From positions 485,501-549,500 of the forward strand of contig JADJDQ010000003.1 of assembly GCA_016702605.1 (NCBI GenBank): a stretch of 64,000 bases of DNA, given 5' to 3'. Position numbers and translations under genes: made by a program. This stretch comes from Candidatus Intricatilinea gracilis. Its GTDB lineage: Bacteria; Pseudomonadota; Gammaproteobacteria; Burkholderiales; Burkholderiaceae_C. This document shows, one piece after another, positions 40,653 through 49,429 of this stretch (positions are counted from its first letter, which is position 1; every line of letters begins with the position of its first letter). The notes under the pieces are model-generated. The model saw only the letters and a list, made by a program, of their open reading frames with translations. It had not been told where the DNA came from and did no database searches.

Positions 40653-42278
40653 TCAGATCGCCTTGCGCAGATTTGCCGGCGCGATCTTGAGCGCCTCGCG
40701 GTACTTGGCCACCGTGCGGCGCGCCACCTGGATGCCCTGCTCTTCGAGCATGGTGCTGAGCTGGCTGTCCGACAGCGGCTTCTTGATGTCTTCGGCCGAG
40801 ATGAACTGCTTGATCAGCGCACGCACCGCCGTGCTGCTGGCGTTGCCGCCCGCTTCCGTGTTCAGAGAGCTGCCAAAGAAGTACTTCAGCTCGAAGGTGC
40901 CGAACGGCGTGTTCATGTACTTGGCCGTCGTCACCCGCGAGATGGTGCTTTCGTGCAGACCGAGCTCGTCGGCGATCTCCCGCAGCACCAGCGGCTTCAT
41001 GGCGATCTCGCCGTGGGTGAGGAACCCCTTCTGGCGTTCGACGATGGCCTGCGACACCCGCTGGATGGTGTCGAAGCGCTGCAGGATGTTCTTGACGAAC
41101 CAGCGCGCCTCTTGCAACCGCGCCGACAAGCCGGCACCGCCGTCGGCCCCGTTGTTGCCGCGGTTGTTGCTGCGGTGCTGGCGCAGCACCTGGGCGTACA
41201 TGTCGTTGATGCGCAGCTTGGGCATCACGTCCGGATTGAGCACCACCTTCCAGCCACGCCCGGCCTTCTGCACGATCACGTCGGGCACGACGATGTTGGC
41301 CTCGGCATGGGCAAAACGTCGCCCCGGCTTGGGTTCGAGCGAGACGATGAGCGACTGCGCCTCGCGGATCAGCTCCTCGTCGGCACCGGTGGCGCTGACG
41401 AGTTTTTTCATGTCCTTGCGCGCCAGCAGGTCGAGGTGACTCTGGCAGATCTTGAGCGCCACCCGTTGATCGGCGCTTTCTTCCATCTCGCGCAGCTGCA
41501 GGCACAGGCATTCGGACAGGTCGCGCGCACCCACACCGCTGGGCTCGAAGTTGTGCAGCCAGGCCAGCGCACAGCGCAGCCGTTCGAGCAGCTCCTCGCG
41601 CAGCAGCAGCATCGAGTCGCCTTCTTCATCGCGGCCCTGCAGCAAGCGGGTGCAGATGTCGTCCAGGCTGTCGGCCAGGTAGCCGTCTTCGTTGAGTGAA
41701 TCGATCAGCGCCTCGACCAGCAGCTGGTCGTCTTCGTCCAGGCGCATGCCCAGCAGCTGGCGGCGCAGGTGGTCGGTGAGGGACGGCGCCGAGCTGTTGC
41801 GTTCGCTCCAGTCACTGTCTTCTTCGCTCGCACCGTTGCGGCTGCGGGTGTCGCCGCTGGCGTCGTAGTCGTCGCGTTCACCGCTTGTGTCCCAGTCGTT
41901 CTCGGCGCCGGCAAATTCGAGCTGGTCGACCGGCGCGGTCACCTCGGCGTCGCCGCTCGATTCCGCTTGGGATTCGGCCGGGCTGTCGAAATCGCTGCTC
42001 GTGCTGGACGGGGTGCTGGCGGTGGCAGCGCCGTCCCAGCCATCCTCGACGGCCGAGGCGCGTTCTTCGCTGCCGGGCGCCACGGGTTCGGGTGATCCGG
42101 GGGGTTCGGCCGACGCGCCGACTTCTTCGACCGTCTCGAGAAAGGGGTTCTGCTCGAGCATCTGCTCGACTTCCTGGTGCAACTCCAGCGTGGACAGCTG
42201 CAGCAGGCGGATCGACTGCTGCAGTTGCGGCGTCAGCGCCAGATGCTGCGAGAGGCGAACCTGCAAGGACGGTTTCAT
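40653..42278 (-). CDS. rpoN: RNA polymerase sigma-54 factor RpoN
   Basis: 541 residues. Region I is Gln/Leu-rich (LALTPQLQQSIRLLQLSTLELHQEVEQMLEQNPFLE), region II is a long acidic linker of roughly 120 residues, and the C-terminal DNA-binding part has the helix-turn-helix LHESTISRVTTAKYMNTP and the RpoN box ARRTVAKYRE. It recognises -24/-12 promoters and needs an AAA+ activator. The gene lies 18 bases downstream of lptB, the usual order, but the usual following genes hpf and ptsN are not present. Confidence 0.97.
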   Translation of the reverse strand: MKPSLQVRLSQHLALTPQLQQSIRLLQLSTLELHQEVEQMLEQNPFLETVEEVGASAEPPGSPEPVAPGSEERASAVEDGWDGAATASTPSSTSSDFDSPAESQAESSGDAEVTAPVDQLEFAGAENDWDTSGERDDYDASGDTRSRNGASEEDSDWSERNSSAPSLTDHLRRQLLGMRLDEDDQLLVEALIDSLNEDGYLADSLDDICTRLLQGRDEEGDSMLLLREELLERLRCALAWLHNFEPSGVGARDLSECLCLQLREMEESADQRVALKICQSHLDLLARKDMKKLVSATGADEELIREAQSLIVSLEPKPGRRFAHAEANIVVPDVIVQKAGRGWKVVLNPDVMPKLRINDMYAQVLRQHRSNNRGNNGADGGAGLSARLQEARWFVKNILQRFDTIQRVSQAIVERQKGFLTHGEIAMKPLVLREIADELGLHESTISRVTTAKYMNTPFGTFELKYFFGSSLNTEAGGNASSTAVRALIKQFISAEDIKKPLSDSQLSTMLEEQGIQVARRTVAKYREALKIAPANLRKAI

Positions 42279-42296
42279 GGGGCTCGGGGCGTCCTA

Positions 42297-43064
42297 CTAC
42301 ATGCGGAAATGTTCACCGAGATAGACCTTGCGGACGTCGGCGTTGTCGACTATGGCACCCGGCGTGCCTTCGGCCAGCACCCGACCTTCGCTGATGATGT
42401 AAGCGCGGTCACAGATGCCCAGGGTCTCGCGCACATTGTGGTCGGTGATCAACACACCGATGCCACGTGCCTTGAGAAAACCGATGATGCGCTGAATCTC
42501 GATCACGGCGATCGGGTCGACGCCGGCAAACGGCTCGTCGAGCAGGATGAAACGTGGCTGAGTAGCCAGCGCACGGGCAATCTCGACACGCCGGCGTTCA
42601 CCGCCCGACAGCGCCAGCGCCGGGCTGGCGCGCAAGGGGTCGATCGACAGGTCGACGAGCAGGGATTCGAGCTGGCGGTCGATGTGTTCGTCGCCCTGGG
42701 GTTTACCCTCGGCGTCGACCTGCAGCTCGAGCACGGCGCGGATGTTTTCCTCGACCGTCAGGCGGCGAAAGATCGACGCCTCCTGCGGCAGGTACGACAA
42801 CCCCAGGCGCGCGCGGCGATGGATGGGCAGGCGCTCGACCGACGTGCCGTCGATGCTGATGTGGCCGGCATCGGCCCGCACCAGACCCACGATCATGTAA
42901 AAGCTAGTGGTCTTGCCGGCACCGTTGGGGCCGAGCAGGCCGACCACCTCGCCGCGCCCCACGGCCAGATGCACGTCCTTGACCACCTTGCGGGCGCCGT
43001 AGCTCTTTTGCAGTCCGGCCGCGACGAGCCGGCCGGGGGTGTCGACACCGGACACGGCCGCCAT
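42297..43064 (-). CDS. lptB: LPS export ABC transporter ATPase LptB
   Basis: 255 residues. Walker A GPNGAGKTT, signature LSGGERRR, Walker B FILLDEPFAGVDP and the switch His in ITDHNVRETL are all present. The last residues DVRKVYLGEHFRM are the LptB C-terminus. It powers lipopolysaccharide transport from the inner membrane with LptFGC. Its start overlaps the stop of lptA. Confidence 0.97.
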   Translation of the reverse strand: MAAVSGVDTPGRLVAAGLQKSYGARKVVKDVHLAVGRGEVVGLLGPNGAGKTTSFYMIVGLVRADAGHISIDGTSVERLPIHRRARLGLSYLPQEASIFRRLTVEENIRAVLELQVDAEGKPQGDEHIDRQLESLLVDLSIDPLRASPALALSGGERRRVEIARALATQPRFILLDEPFAGVDPIAVIEIQRIIGFLKARGIGVLITDHNVRETLGICDRAYIISEGRVLAEGTPGAIVDNADVRKVYLGEHFRM

Positions 43065-43669
43065 CAGCGCGGCTCCGCCCCACGCACCGGCGCCGACGCG
43101 GCCGGGCGTGCCGGGGCCGTCACACGGGGCACACCCGAGGCACCACTGCGAGGCGCCACCACCGCACGCACCCGCCCGGGTGCTTCACCAATGTTGCTGC
43201 CGCCGCTCACCTCGAAGGTGTCGCGCCCATGGTCGTAGACGATGGTCTGACCGCTCAGGTCTTCGGCCAGCTTGTCGCCGATCCAGCGCTTGAGCTGCGC
43301 CTGTTGGTCGAGTTTGAGTGTTTCGGTCGCGCTGTCGTAGTCGATGCGTTGCGCCTGGCCTTCGACCAGCTCGTCGACGCCGTCGCGTTTTTGCCTGAAG
43401 CTGGCCGGCGCCGTGCCATTGCCGACGGCAAAGGCGACTTCACCCTCGGGTGTCTCGCGCAGCTCGATCTGCTGGGCGCGGATGAGCAGGCTGCCGCGGC
43501 GGATCTCGACGCCACCGCTGAACGTGCGCACCTTGCGTTTGCCGTCGAAACGCACCTGGCCGGCATCGATCTCGAGCGGCATGTCCTTGTCTCCGCGCTC
43601 GGCCAGCGCCGGTGCGGCGACGCACCAGGCCAGCGCGGCACAAGCGAGGCGTCGGCTCCAGGGGTTCAT
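43064..43669 (-). CDS. lptA: LPS transport periplasmic protein LptA
   Basis: 201 residues from the ATG of MNPWSRRLACAALAWCVAAPALAERG, a signal peptide; an ATG at 43687 would add 6 residues. The OstA-like beta-jellyroll core is in MPLEIDAGQVRFDGKRKVRTFSGGVEIRRGSLLIRAQQIEL. The C-terminal 50 residues are Pro/Ala/Arg-rich. It bridges LPS to the outer membrane. LptC, normally upstream, is not adjacent. Confidence 0.93.
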   Translation of the reverse strand: MNPWSRRLACAALAWCVAAPALAERGDKDMPLEIDAGQVRFDGKRKVRTFSGGVEIRRGSLLIRAQQIELRETPEGEVAFAVGNGTAPASFRQKRDGVDELVEGQAQRIDYDSATETLKLDQQAQLKRWIGDKLAEDLSGQTIVYDHGRDTFEVSGGSNIGEAPGRVRAVVAPRSGASGVPRVTAPARPAASAPVRGAEPR

Positions 43670-43811
43670 GTGTGGGATTGAAGGCATGGAAATTGCAGAT
43701 GATTGTAGCCCTCACCTGCGTACTTGCCACCCCTGCAACACACTCGGGTTCGAAGGACCAGACCGGCCGGGCCGGCACCTGCTTGCACGGGCCGTCGGCC
43801 GCTCGTGGGGG

Positions 43812-44483
43812 TCAGCCGCCCTTGCGAAGTCGTTGCACGAGCTGGTCGACCAGCGCCAGCACCGCCACATGGCCTTCACTCTCGGGCCGGTCTTCGCCCC
43901 CTGCCAGCGACGGCGAGGTATAGAAGCGGCCGTGGATGCCGATCGCCGGCACACCGTCGACCTTGTAGGCGTTGGCCAGCTGTTCACCCTGGCGCACCTT
44001 GGTCTGCACACCGAACGAGGTGTACATCTCCGTGAACTTGGCCTTGTCGACGCCCTGGCTGGCGACGAAATCGATGATCTGCTCGGGACGGTCGAGCCGG
44101 ATGTTTTGCGCATGAATGGCGTTGAACACCTTGGCCTGCAGCTGATCGATCAGGCCCAGGTTGTCGAGCGCGGCAGCCAGTTGCTGCTGCGGCTTGAAAG
44201 CCGGCCTGAAGCCGACGTGCACGCGGCGGAACACCACGTCGGCCGGCAGCTTCTTGACCCACGGGCTGAGCACCGGCTCGAAGGCATGGCAATGCGGGCA
44301 GCCGTACCAGAAGAACTCGACCACCTCGATCTTGCCTGCCGGCACGGTTGGCGGCAGACGCTGGGCCAGCACGCGGTAGTGTTTGCCTTCGACGAAATCC
44401 TGGGCCAGGGCCAGATCAGCCATGCCGGCAAGGCACAGACCGGCACCCGATCGGGCGATGAAATCACGACGCTTCACGTACAT
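43812..44483 (-). CDS. dsbA: Thiol:disulfide interchange protein DsbA
   Basis: 223 residues; a GTG at 44477 is a possible start because AGGAAG is only one base from the ATG but about 7 bases from the GTG. A signal peptide (RRDFIARSGAGLCLAGMADLALAQ) with a twin-Arg precedes the mature part. The active site is VVEFFWYGCPHCHAFEP (CPHC, as in E. coli DsbA), and the cis-Pro loop is VDGVPAIGIHGRF. It oxidises cysteines in secreted proteins. Confidence 0.95.
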   Translation of the reverse strand: MYVKRRDFIARSGAGLCLAGMADLALAQDFVEGKHYRVLAQRLPPTVPAGKIEVVEFFWYGCPHCHAFEPVLSPWVKKLPADVVFRRVHVGFRPAFKPQQQLAAALDNLGLIDQLQAKVFNAIHAQNIRLDRPEQIIDFVASQGVDKAKFTEMYTSFGVQTKVRQGEQLANAYKVDGVPAIGIHGRFYTSPSLAGGEDRPESEGHVAVLALVDQLVQRLRKGG

Positions 44484-44545
44484 CTTCCTTTCAACACGGG
44501 GGGCAAGCCGGCGGCGGCTGGGTCAGCACCGCCGGACCTGCGCGT

Positions 44546-45259
44546 TCAACGCGGAGCACGCACCAGCGTTGACTCGGCGTATCCGGCGGCGATGGCCTGG
44601 TCACGGGCCGCGTCGGCTTCTTCACGGGTGTCGAACGGCCCCAGGCGCACACGGTACACCAGCTTGCCAGCTTGATCGCGCTCACTCACACGCGCCACCA
44701 GACCGGCTATGGCCAGCTTGGCGCGTTGTTGCTCGGCGTCGTCGCCGCGCGCATAGGCACCCACCTGCACCAGGTACTGACTGGCGGCCGCCGCTTCGGC
44801 CTTGGCAGCGGCTGCACTGGCCGCTGCCGCCGCACTGGCTGGCGCTGCGGCCGAGCCCGTGGTCGGGGAGGCCGATCGAGCAGGTGCACCACCCAAACCG
44901 CTCGGGTTGACCAGCGCGGGCGCCGGCGCCGGTGCAACTGCGGCGTTTGTCGCTGCCGGTGCGGGCACCTCGTTGACGGCGGGCGGCGCGGCCGGCGCCG
45001 CCGTGGTGTCACCGATCACACCCGACGCACTGCGCCCGGTGGACTTGGTGGCCAGCGCCGCATTGGGATCCCAGTTGCGGTTCTTCTCGGCGTCGGCGGC
45101 GTCCTGCCCGGCGTTGCGCTGCGGCACCTTGTCGACAAAAGGCACGGGCACCTTGGTGACGTAGATCGCCACACCCAGCGCCAGCGTCAGGCCGATCAGC
45201 AGCCCCACGACCAGACCGATGGCAAAGCCGCCACGTTGAGAAACAGAACCAGACGCCAT
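44546..45259 (-). CDS. SPOR-domain membrane protein
   Basis: 237 residues: a short cytoplasmic head, one transmembrane segment (FAIGLVVGLLIGLTLALGVAIYVT), a long Ala/Pro-rich periplasmic linker, and a C-terminal SPOR domain (YLVQVGAYARGDDAEQQRAKLAIAGL...YRVRLGPFDTREEADAARDQAIAAGY). SPOR domains bind denuded peptidoglycan at the division septum. It lies between argS and dsbA on the same strand, the common Burkholderiales order. Confidence 0.92.
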   Translation of the reverse strand: MASGSVSQRGGFAIGLVVGLLIGLTLALGVAIYVTKVPVPFVDKVPQRNAGQDAADAEKNRNWDPNAALATKSTGRSASGVIGDTTAAPAAPPAVNEVPAPAATNAAVAPAPAPALVNPSGLGGAPARSASPTTGSAAAPASAAAAASAAAAKAEAAAASQYLVQVGAYARGDDAEQQRAKLAIAGLVARVSERDQAGKLVYRVRLGPFDTREEADAARDQAIAAGYAESTLVRAPR

Positions 45260-45344
45260 CACGACACCCCAGCTGCCGCCGGGCCAGGGTGGCAAACACC
45301 ACCACCGGCCGGCCGGCCCTTGCACAACAAGCCCGCGCGGGCCA

Positions 45345-47030
45345 TCACATCTTCACCGGCGCACTGACGCCGAGCACGGCCAGCGCATTGCGCAGCACCT
45401 GCGCGGTGGCCTGCAGCAGCGCCATGCGGGCTCGCATCGGCTCGGCGGCACCGTCCAGAAAACGCACCGCGCCGTAGTAGCTGTGGTACTGCGCCGCCAG
45501 GTCGCGCAGGTAGAACGCCACGTCGTGTGGCGCCAGGCCGGCCGCGGCGGCGGTCAACATCTCGGGATAGGCCGAGAGTTTGTTCATCAGCGCAAACTCG
45601 GTCGGCTCGGTCAGCAGGCTCAGATCGGCGCCGTGCAACGAGGCCAGGTCACCCTGGTGGTCCTCGACATAGCGGCTCAGCACCGAGCAGATGCGCGCAT
45701 GGGCGTATTGCACATAGAACACCGGGTTCTCGTCGTTGGCCTTGAGTGCAAGATCGATGTCGAACACGAACTCGGTGTCGGCCTTGCGACTGAGCATGAA
45801 GAAGCGCACTGCGTCGCGGCCGGTCCACTCGACCAGGTCTCGCAGCGTGACGTAGCTGCCGGCGCGTTTGGAGATCTTCACCTCCTCGCCGCCGCGCATC
45901 ACCGTCACCATCTTGTGCAGCACGTAGTCCGGGTAACCCTCGGGCACACCGGCCGCGGCGGCCTGGATGCCGGCGCGCACCCGGGCGATGGTGCCGTGGT
46001 GGTCGCCGCCCTGGATGTTGATGGCCTTGCTGTAGCCACGCTCGAACTTGGCCAGGTGGTAGGCCACGTCGGGCACGAAGTAGGTGTAGCTGCCGTCGGA
46101 CTTGCGCATGACGCGGTCCTTGTCGTCACCGTAGTCGGTGCTGCGCAGCCACAGGGCGCCGCCTTCCTCGTAGGTCTTGCCGGCGGCCATCAGGCGCTTG
46201 ACGGTGTCGTCGACCCGGCCGCTGCTGTACAGGCTCGATTCGAGGTAATACAAGTCGAACTGCACACCCAGCGCCTTGAGGTCGAGATCCTGCTCGTGGC
46301 GCAGATAGGCCACGGCGAACTGGCGGATGCTGTCCAGGTCGTCGGCGTCGCCCGAGGCGGTGTATTCGCGGTCGTCGGCGTGCACCGTGGCCTTGGCGGC
46401 AAAGTCGCTGGCGACATCGGCGATGTAGTCGCCGTTGTAGGCCGATTCGGGCCAGCCGGGTTCGCCGGGTTTGAAGCCCTTCAGGCGCGCCTGCACCGAG
46501 TTGGCCAGCGTGGCGATCTGCACGCCGGCGTCGTTGTAATAGAACTCGCGCGACACCGACCAGCCCTGCGTCTCGAGCAGCCGGCAGATGGCGTCGCCCA
46601 GACAGGCCTGGCGCGTGTGGCCGGTGTGCAGCGGCCCGGTCGGGTTGGCCGAGACGAACTCGACCAGCACCTTCTGACCGTTGGCGCCCTTCAGCCCGAA
46701 AAAGTCACCCGCCGCACGGATGGCGCTCACCACCTGCTGGCGCGCACTGTCGCGCAGACGCAGGTTGATGAAGCCCGGCCCGGCGATCTCGAGCGCCGAC
46801 ACCCAGCGCTGCACCGCCGGCTTGGCCTGCAGCGCCGTGATGAGCGCTTGCGCCAGTTCGCGCGGGTTCTTCTTCTGGCTGCGCGCCAGCCCCATGGCGG
46901 CCGTGATGGCCAGGTCGCCGTGGCTGGCCTGGCGCGGGCTTTCGAGCACCGCGTTCAGCGCCACGCCAGGAGCCAGTTCGGCCAGAGCTTCTTCCAGCGC
47001 AGCCTGGAGCTGTTCTTTTGCTTCGATCAT
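45345..47030 (-). CDS. argS: Arginyl-tRNA synthetase ArgS
   Basis: 561 residues. The class I motif HIGH appears as PTGPLHTGHTRQACLGDA; the KMSKS-equivalent is EEVKISKRAGSYVTL. The C-terminal anticodon-binding DALR domain is in PVFYVQYAHARICSVL...YHSYYGAVRFLDGAAEPMRARMALLQATAQVLRNALAVLGVSAPVKM. It charges tRNA-Arg. Divergent from the protein kinase at 47143. Confidence 0.97.
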   Translation of the reverse strand: MIEAKEQLQAALEEALAELAPGVALNAVLESPRQASHGDLAITAAMGLARSQKKNPRELAQALITALQAKPAVQRWVSALEIAGPGFINLRLRDSARQQVVSAIRAAGDFFGLKGANGQKVLVEFVSANPTGPLHTGHTRQACLGDAICRLLETQGWSVSREFYYNDAGVQIATLANSVQARLKGFKPGEPGWPESAYNGDYIADVASDFAAKATVHADDREYTASGDADDLDSIRQFAVAYLRHEQDLDLKALGVQFDLYYLESSLYSSGRVDDTVKRLMAAGKTYEEGGALWLRSTDYGDDKDRVMRKSDGSYTYFVPDVAYHLAKFERGYSKAINIQGGDHHGTIARVRAGIQAAAAGVPEGYPDYVLHKMVTVMRGGEEVKISKRAGSYVTLRDLVEWTGRDAVRFFMLSRKADTEFVFDIDLALKANDENPVFYVQYAHARICSVLSRYVEDHQGDLASLHGADLSLLTEPTEFALMNKLSAYPEMLTAAAAGLAPHDVAFYLRDLAAQYHSYYGAVRFLDGAAEPMRARMALLQATAQVLRNALAVLGVSAPVKM

Positions 47031-47142
47031 CTTGCCATTTTAGGGGGTGGGTCCGTGCAGTCCTCGGCAGACCGAGCTCACCCCGTCACCATGCCGGACC
47101 CGACGTCGGGGGTGACAATGCGGCCCACTCCACGCCCCTGCC

Positions 47143-48477
47143 ATGCCTGTCGACCACGACCCCGATCTGCCCGCCCGTATCGGCAAATACAAGGTGATCC
47201 GTCGCCTGGGTGAGGGTACGACCAGCGAGGTCTTCCTGTGTCACGACGGTTTCAACGAACGTGATGTGGCCATCAAACGTGTGCGTGCGAGCTCACTCAG
47301 CGACGTCGAGGATGGGCCCACGTTTGCGCGTTTCTTCGCTTCCGAAGCAGCACTGGCCGGGCGGCTGAACCACCCGAACGTGGTGCAGATCTTCGACGCC
47401 GTGCCCGACCCCATCGGCCCCTACGTGGTGATGGAGTTCGTGCCCGGCACGACGCTGCGCACCTACTGCCAGCCCGGCCACCTGCTGCCGCTCGAACAGA
47501 TCGTCGAGATCGGCTTCAAGTGCGCCATGGCGCTGAGTTACTGCTACCGCCAGGGCCTGGTGCACCGCGACGTCAAGCCGGCCAACATCCTGGCGGTCGA
47601 GCGCGCCGGCGTGGTCACCGACGTCAAGATCAGCGACTTCGGCAGCGCGCTCAACCTGGCGAGTGACGCCACGCAGATCCACCGCGTCGGCTCGCTGGCC
47701 TACATGTCGCCCGAGCAACTCGACGGCAGCTTGCTCGACTGCCGCGCCGACATCTACTCCCTCGGCGCCGTGCTGTATCACCTGATCGCCGGCAACCCGC
47801 CGTTCGACGGCCCGAGCCAGGCCTCGGTGATGCACCAGATCTGCCACGCCCAGCCGCCCAGTCTGGTCGGCAGCCGGGCCGGTGTGAGTGAGGCGCTCGA
47901 CGAGGTGGTGCAGCATGCCCTGGCCAAGAAGGCCAAGTCGCGCTACCCGAGCTGGGACGCCTTCGGCGAAGCCCTCGCCAGCCTCATCACGCGCCACCAC
48001 GTGCCACGCGGTGCGCTGCAGAACGTGCTCGACTCCGAGCGTTTCAACCTGCTGCGTTCACTCGAGTTCTTCACCGCCTTTGGCGACGTCGCCTTGTGGG
48101 AGGTGGTGCACCGGGCGCGCTGGCAACGCTTCGGCGTGGGCCACGCCTTGTACACACGCGGCGAAGAAGGCCGCACCTTCCACATCATCGGCTCGGGTGC
48201 GGTCGAGGTGTACCGCGATGGTAGGCGTGTCGCCCACCTGGGGTCGGGCACGTCGGTGGGCGAGATGGCCTACCTGGCGCCCAACCCCGAGCTGCGCCGC
48301 CACAGCACCGACGTCATCGTGACCGAAGAGGCCACCACCATCTCGTTCACACCCGACACGCTGGCACGCCTGAGCCCGGCCTGTCGGCACCTGTTCGACG
48401 AGGCCTTCATCCGTGTACTGGTGCGCCGCCTGCACGCCGCGCACGAGTCGATGGCCCACCCGCGCCGCATCCTCTGA
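47143..48477 (+). CDS. Ser/Thr protein kinase fused to a cyclic-nucleotide-binding domain
   Basis: 444 residues. The kinase domain (about 15-285) has a nucleotide loop RLGEGTTSEVFL, Lys45 in DVAIKR, HRDVKPANIL with catalytic Asp (141-148), DFG at 165-167, and SLAYMSPEQL. After a linker, residues about 305-430 form a cNMP-type domain (GVGHALYTRGEEGRTFHIIGSGAVEVY...GSGTSVGEMAYLAP...RRHSTDVIVTEEATTISF), including the GEMAYL cassette. No membrane segment is seen. It could be a kinase gated by cAMP or c-di-GMP; ligand and targets are unknown. Confidence 0.9.
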   Translation: MPVDHDPDLPARIGKYKVIRRLGEGTTSEVFLCHDGFNERDVAIKRVRASSLSDVEDGPTFARFFASEAALAGRLNHPNVVQIFDAVPDPIGPYVVMEFVPGTTLRTYCQPGHLLPLEQIVEIGFKCAMALSYCYRQGLVHRDVKPANILAVERAGVVTDVKISDFGSALNLASDATQIHRVGSLAYMSPEQLDGSLLDCRADIYSLGAVLYHLIAGNPPFDGPSQASVMHQICHAQPPSLVGSRAGVSEALDEVVQHALAKKAKSRYPSWDAFGEALASLITRHHVPRGALQNVLDSERFNLLRSLEFFTAFGDVALWEVVHRARWQRFGVGHALYTRGEEGRTFHIIGSGAVEVYRDGRRVAHLGSGTSVGEMAYLAPNPELRRHSTDVIVTEEATTISFTPDTLARLSPACRHLFDEAFIRVLVRRLHAAHESMAHPRRIL

Positions 48478-48650
48478 CAAGCCGGCGCGGCGTGCACACA
48501 ACAGGGCGGGTGATGTGCCCCCCGGGCGCGCACCCTCGCTGCGGCGCGCCCGATGGCCCCCCTACACTGCGCCGGCCACCGATCGCCACGCGGTCGGCGG
48601 CCGTCCTTCCGCCTGTCATCCGTCCCCAGAAATCCCATAAGGAGCCCCAC

Positions 48651-48911
48651 ATGCGTGCCCTGTTTGCCCTGATCGCTCTCACCCTGTCTGCCAGCCTGGC
48701 CCATGCCGCCAGCTGTGACGAACAAGCCACCGAGAAGAAACTCGCCGGTGCCGCCAAGAACAGCTTCGTCAAGAAGTGCGAGAAAGACGCCGCTGCCACC
48801 AAGCCCGGCGCCGACTGTGATGCCAAGGCTGCCGAGAAGAAACTCGCCGGCGCTGCCAAGAACAGCTTCGTCAAGAAGTGCACCGCCGACGCCGCAGCGG
48901 CCGCCAAGTAA
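48651..48911 (+). CDS. psiF: PsiF family periplasmic protein with two repeats
   Basis: 86 residues with a signal peptide (MRALFALIALTLSASLAHAAS). The mature part contains two nearly identical units, CDEQATEKKLAGAAKNSFVKKCE and CDAKAAEKKLAGAAKNSFVKKC, the PsiF repeat. PsiF is phosphate-starvation-inducible in E. coli; its role is unknown. AAGGAG precedes the ATG. Confidence 0.93.
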   Translation: MRALFALIALTLSASLAHAASCDEQATEKKLAGAAKNSFVKKCEKDAAATKPGADCDAKAAEKKLAGAAKNSFVKKCTADAAAAAK

Positions 48912-48965
48912 ACACGACAAGCGCCGGTGGCCACACGTGCCGCCAGCGCTTCGTATGATGGCCCG

Positions 48966-49406
48966 ATGGACAACCAATACCTGTGGGCCAAGGCCCTGCA
49001 CATCATCTTCGTGGCCAGCTGGTTCGCCGGCCTGTTCTATCAGCCGCGCATCTTCGTCAACCTCGCCATGGTGGCGAGTGACAGCCACGCCGAACGCGAG
49101 CGTCTGCTGCTCATGGCGCGCAAGCTGCAGAAGTTCGCCACCTTGCTGATGATCGTGGCCCTCGTCACCGGCCTGTGGCTGTGGCTGGGCATCGGCATCG
49201 GGCGTGGCCCGGGCAGCGGCTGGATGCATGCCAAGCTCGCGCTGGTCGTGGCTGTGATCGGCTTTCACCACGTCAACGGCGCCATGCTGAAACGTTTCGA
49301 GGCCTCGGCCAACAAGCGCAGTCATCGCTGGTTCCGGGTCTACAACGAGATGTCGGTCGTGCTGTTCGCCGCCGTGGTTTTCCTCGTCGTCTTCAAGCCG
49401 TTCTGA
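48966..49406 (+). CDS. HemJ/CopD-like membrane protein
   Basis: 146 residues with four hydrophobic segments. WAKALHIIFVASWFAGLFYQPRIFV is the N-terminal block of the HemJ/UPF0093 family (His in first helix), and HAKLALVVAVIGFHHVNGAMLKRFE provides further conserved residues (His, Lys). HemJ oxidises protoporphyrinogen with another electron acceptor in organisms lacking HemG/HemY. Here it might do so, or be a related CopD-type protein. Confidence 0.78.
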   Translation: MDNQYLWAKALHIIFVASWFAGLFYQPRIFVNLAMVASDSHAERERLLLMARKLQKFATLLMIVALVTGLWLWLGIGIGRGPGSGWMHAKLALVVAVIGFHHVNGAMLKRFEASANKRSHRWFRVYNEMSVVLFAAVVFLVVFKPF

Positions 49407-49429
49407 GCCCGCGAGCAGGCGGCGAGACG

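Noticed and set aside
45483..47213. 576-codon plus-strand frame opposite argS
   Set aside because: No domain; exact antisense of arginyl-tRNA synthetase.
48478..48650. tRNA or small RNA in the gap before psiF
   Set aside because: No cloverleaf, no U-run terminator; nothing found.
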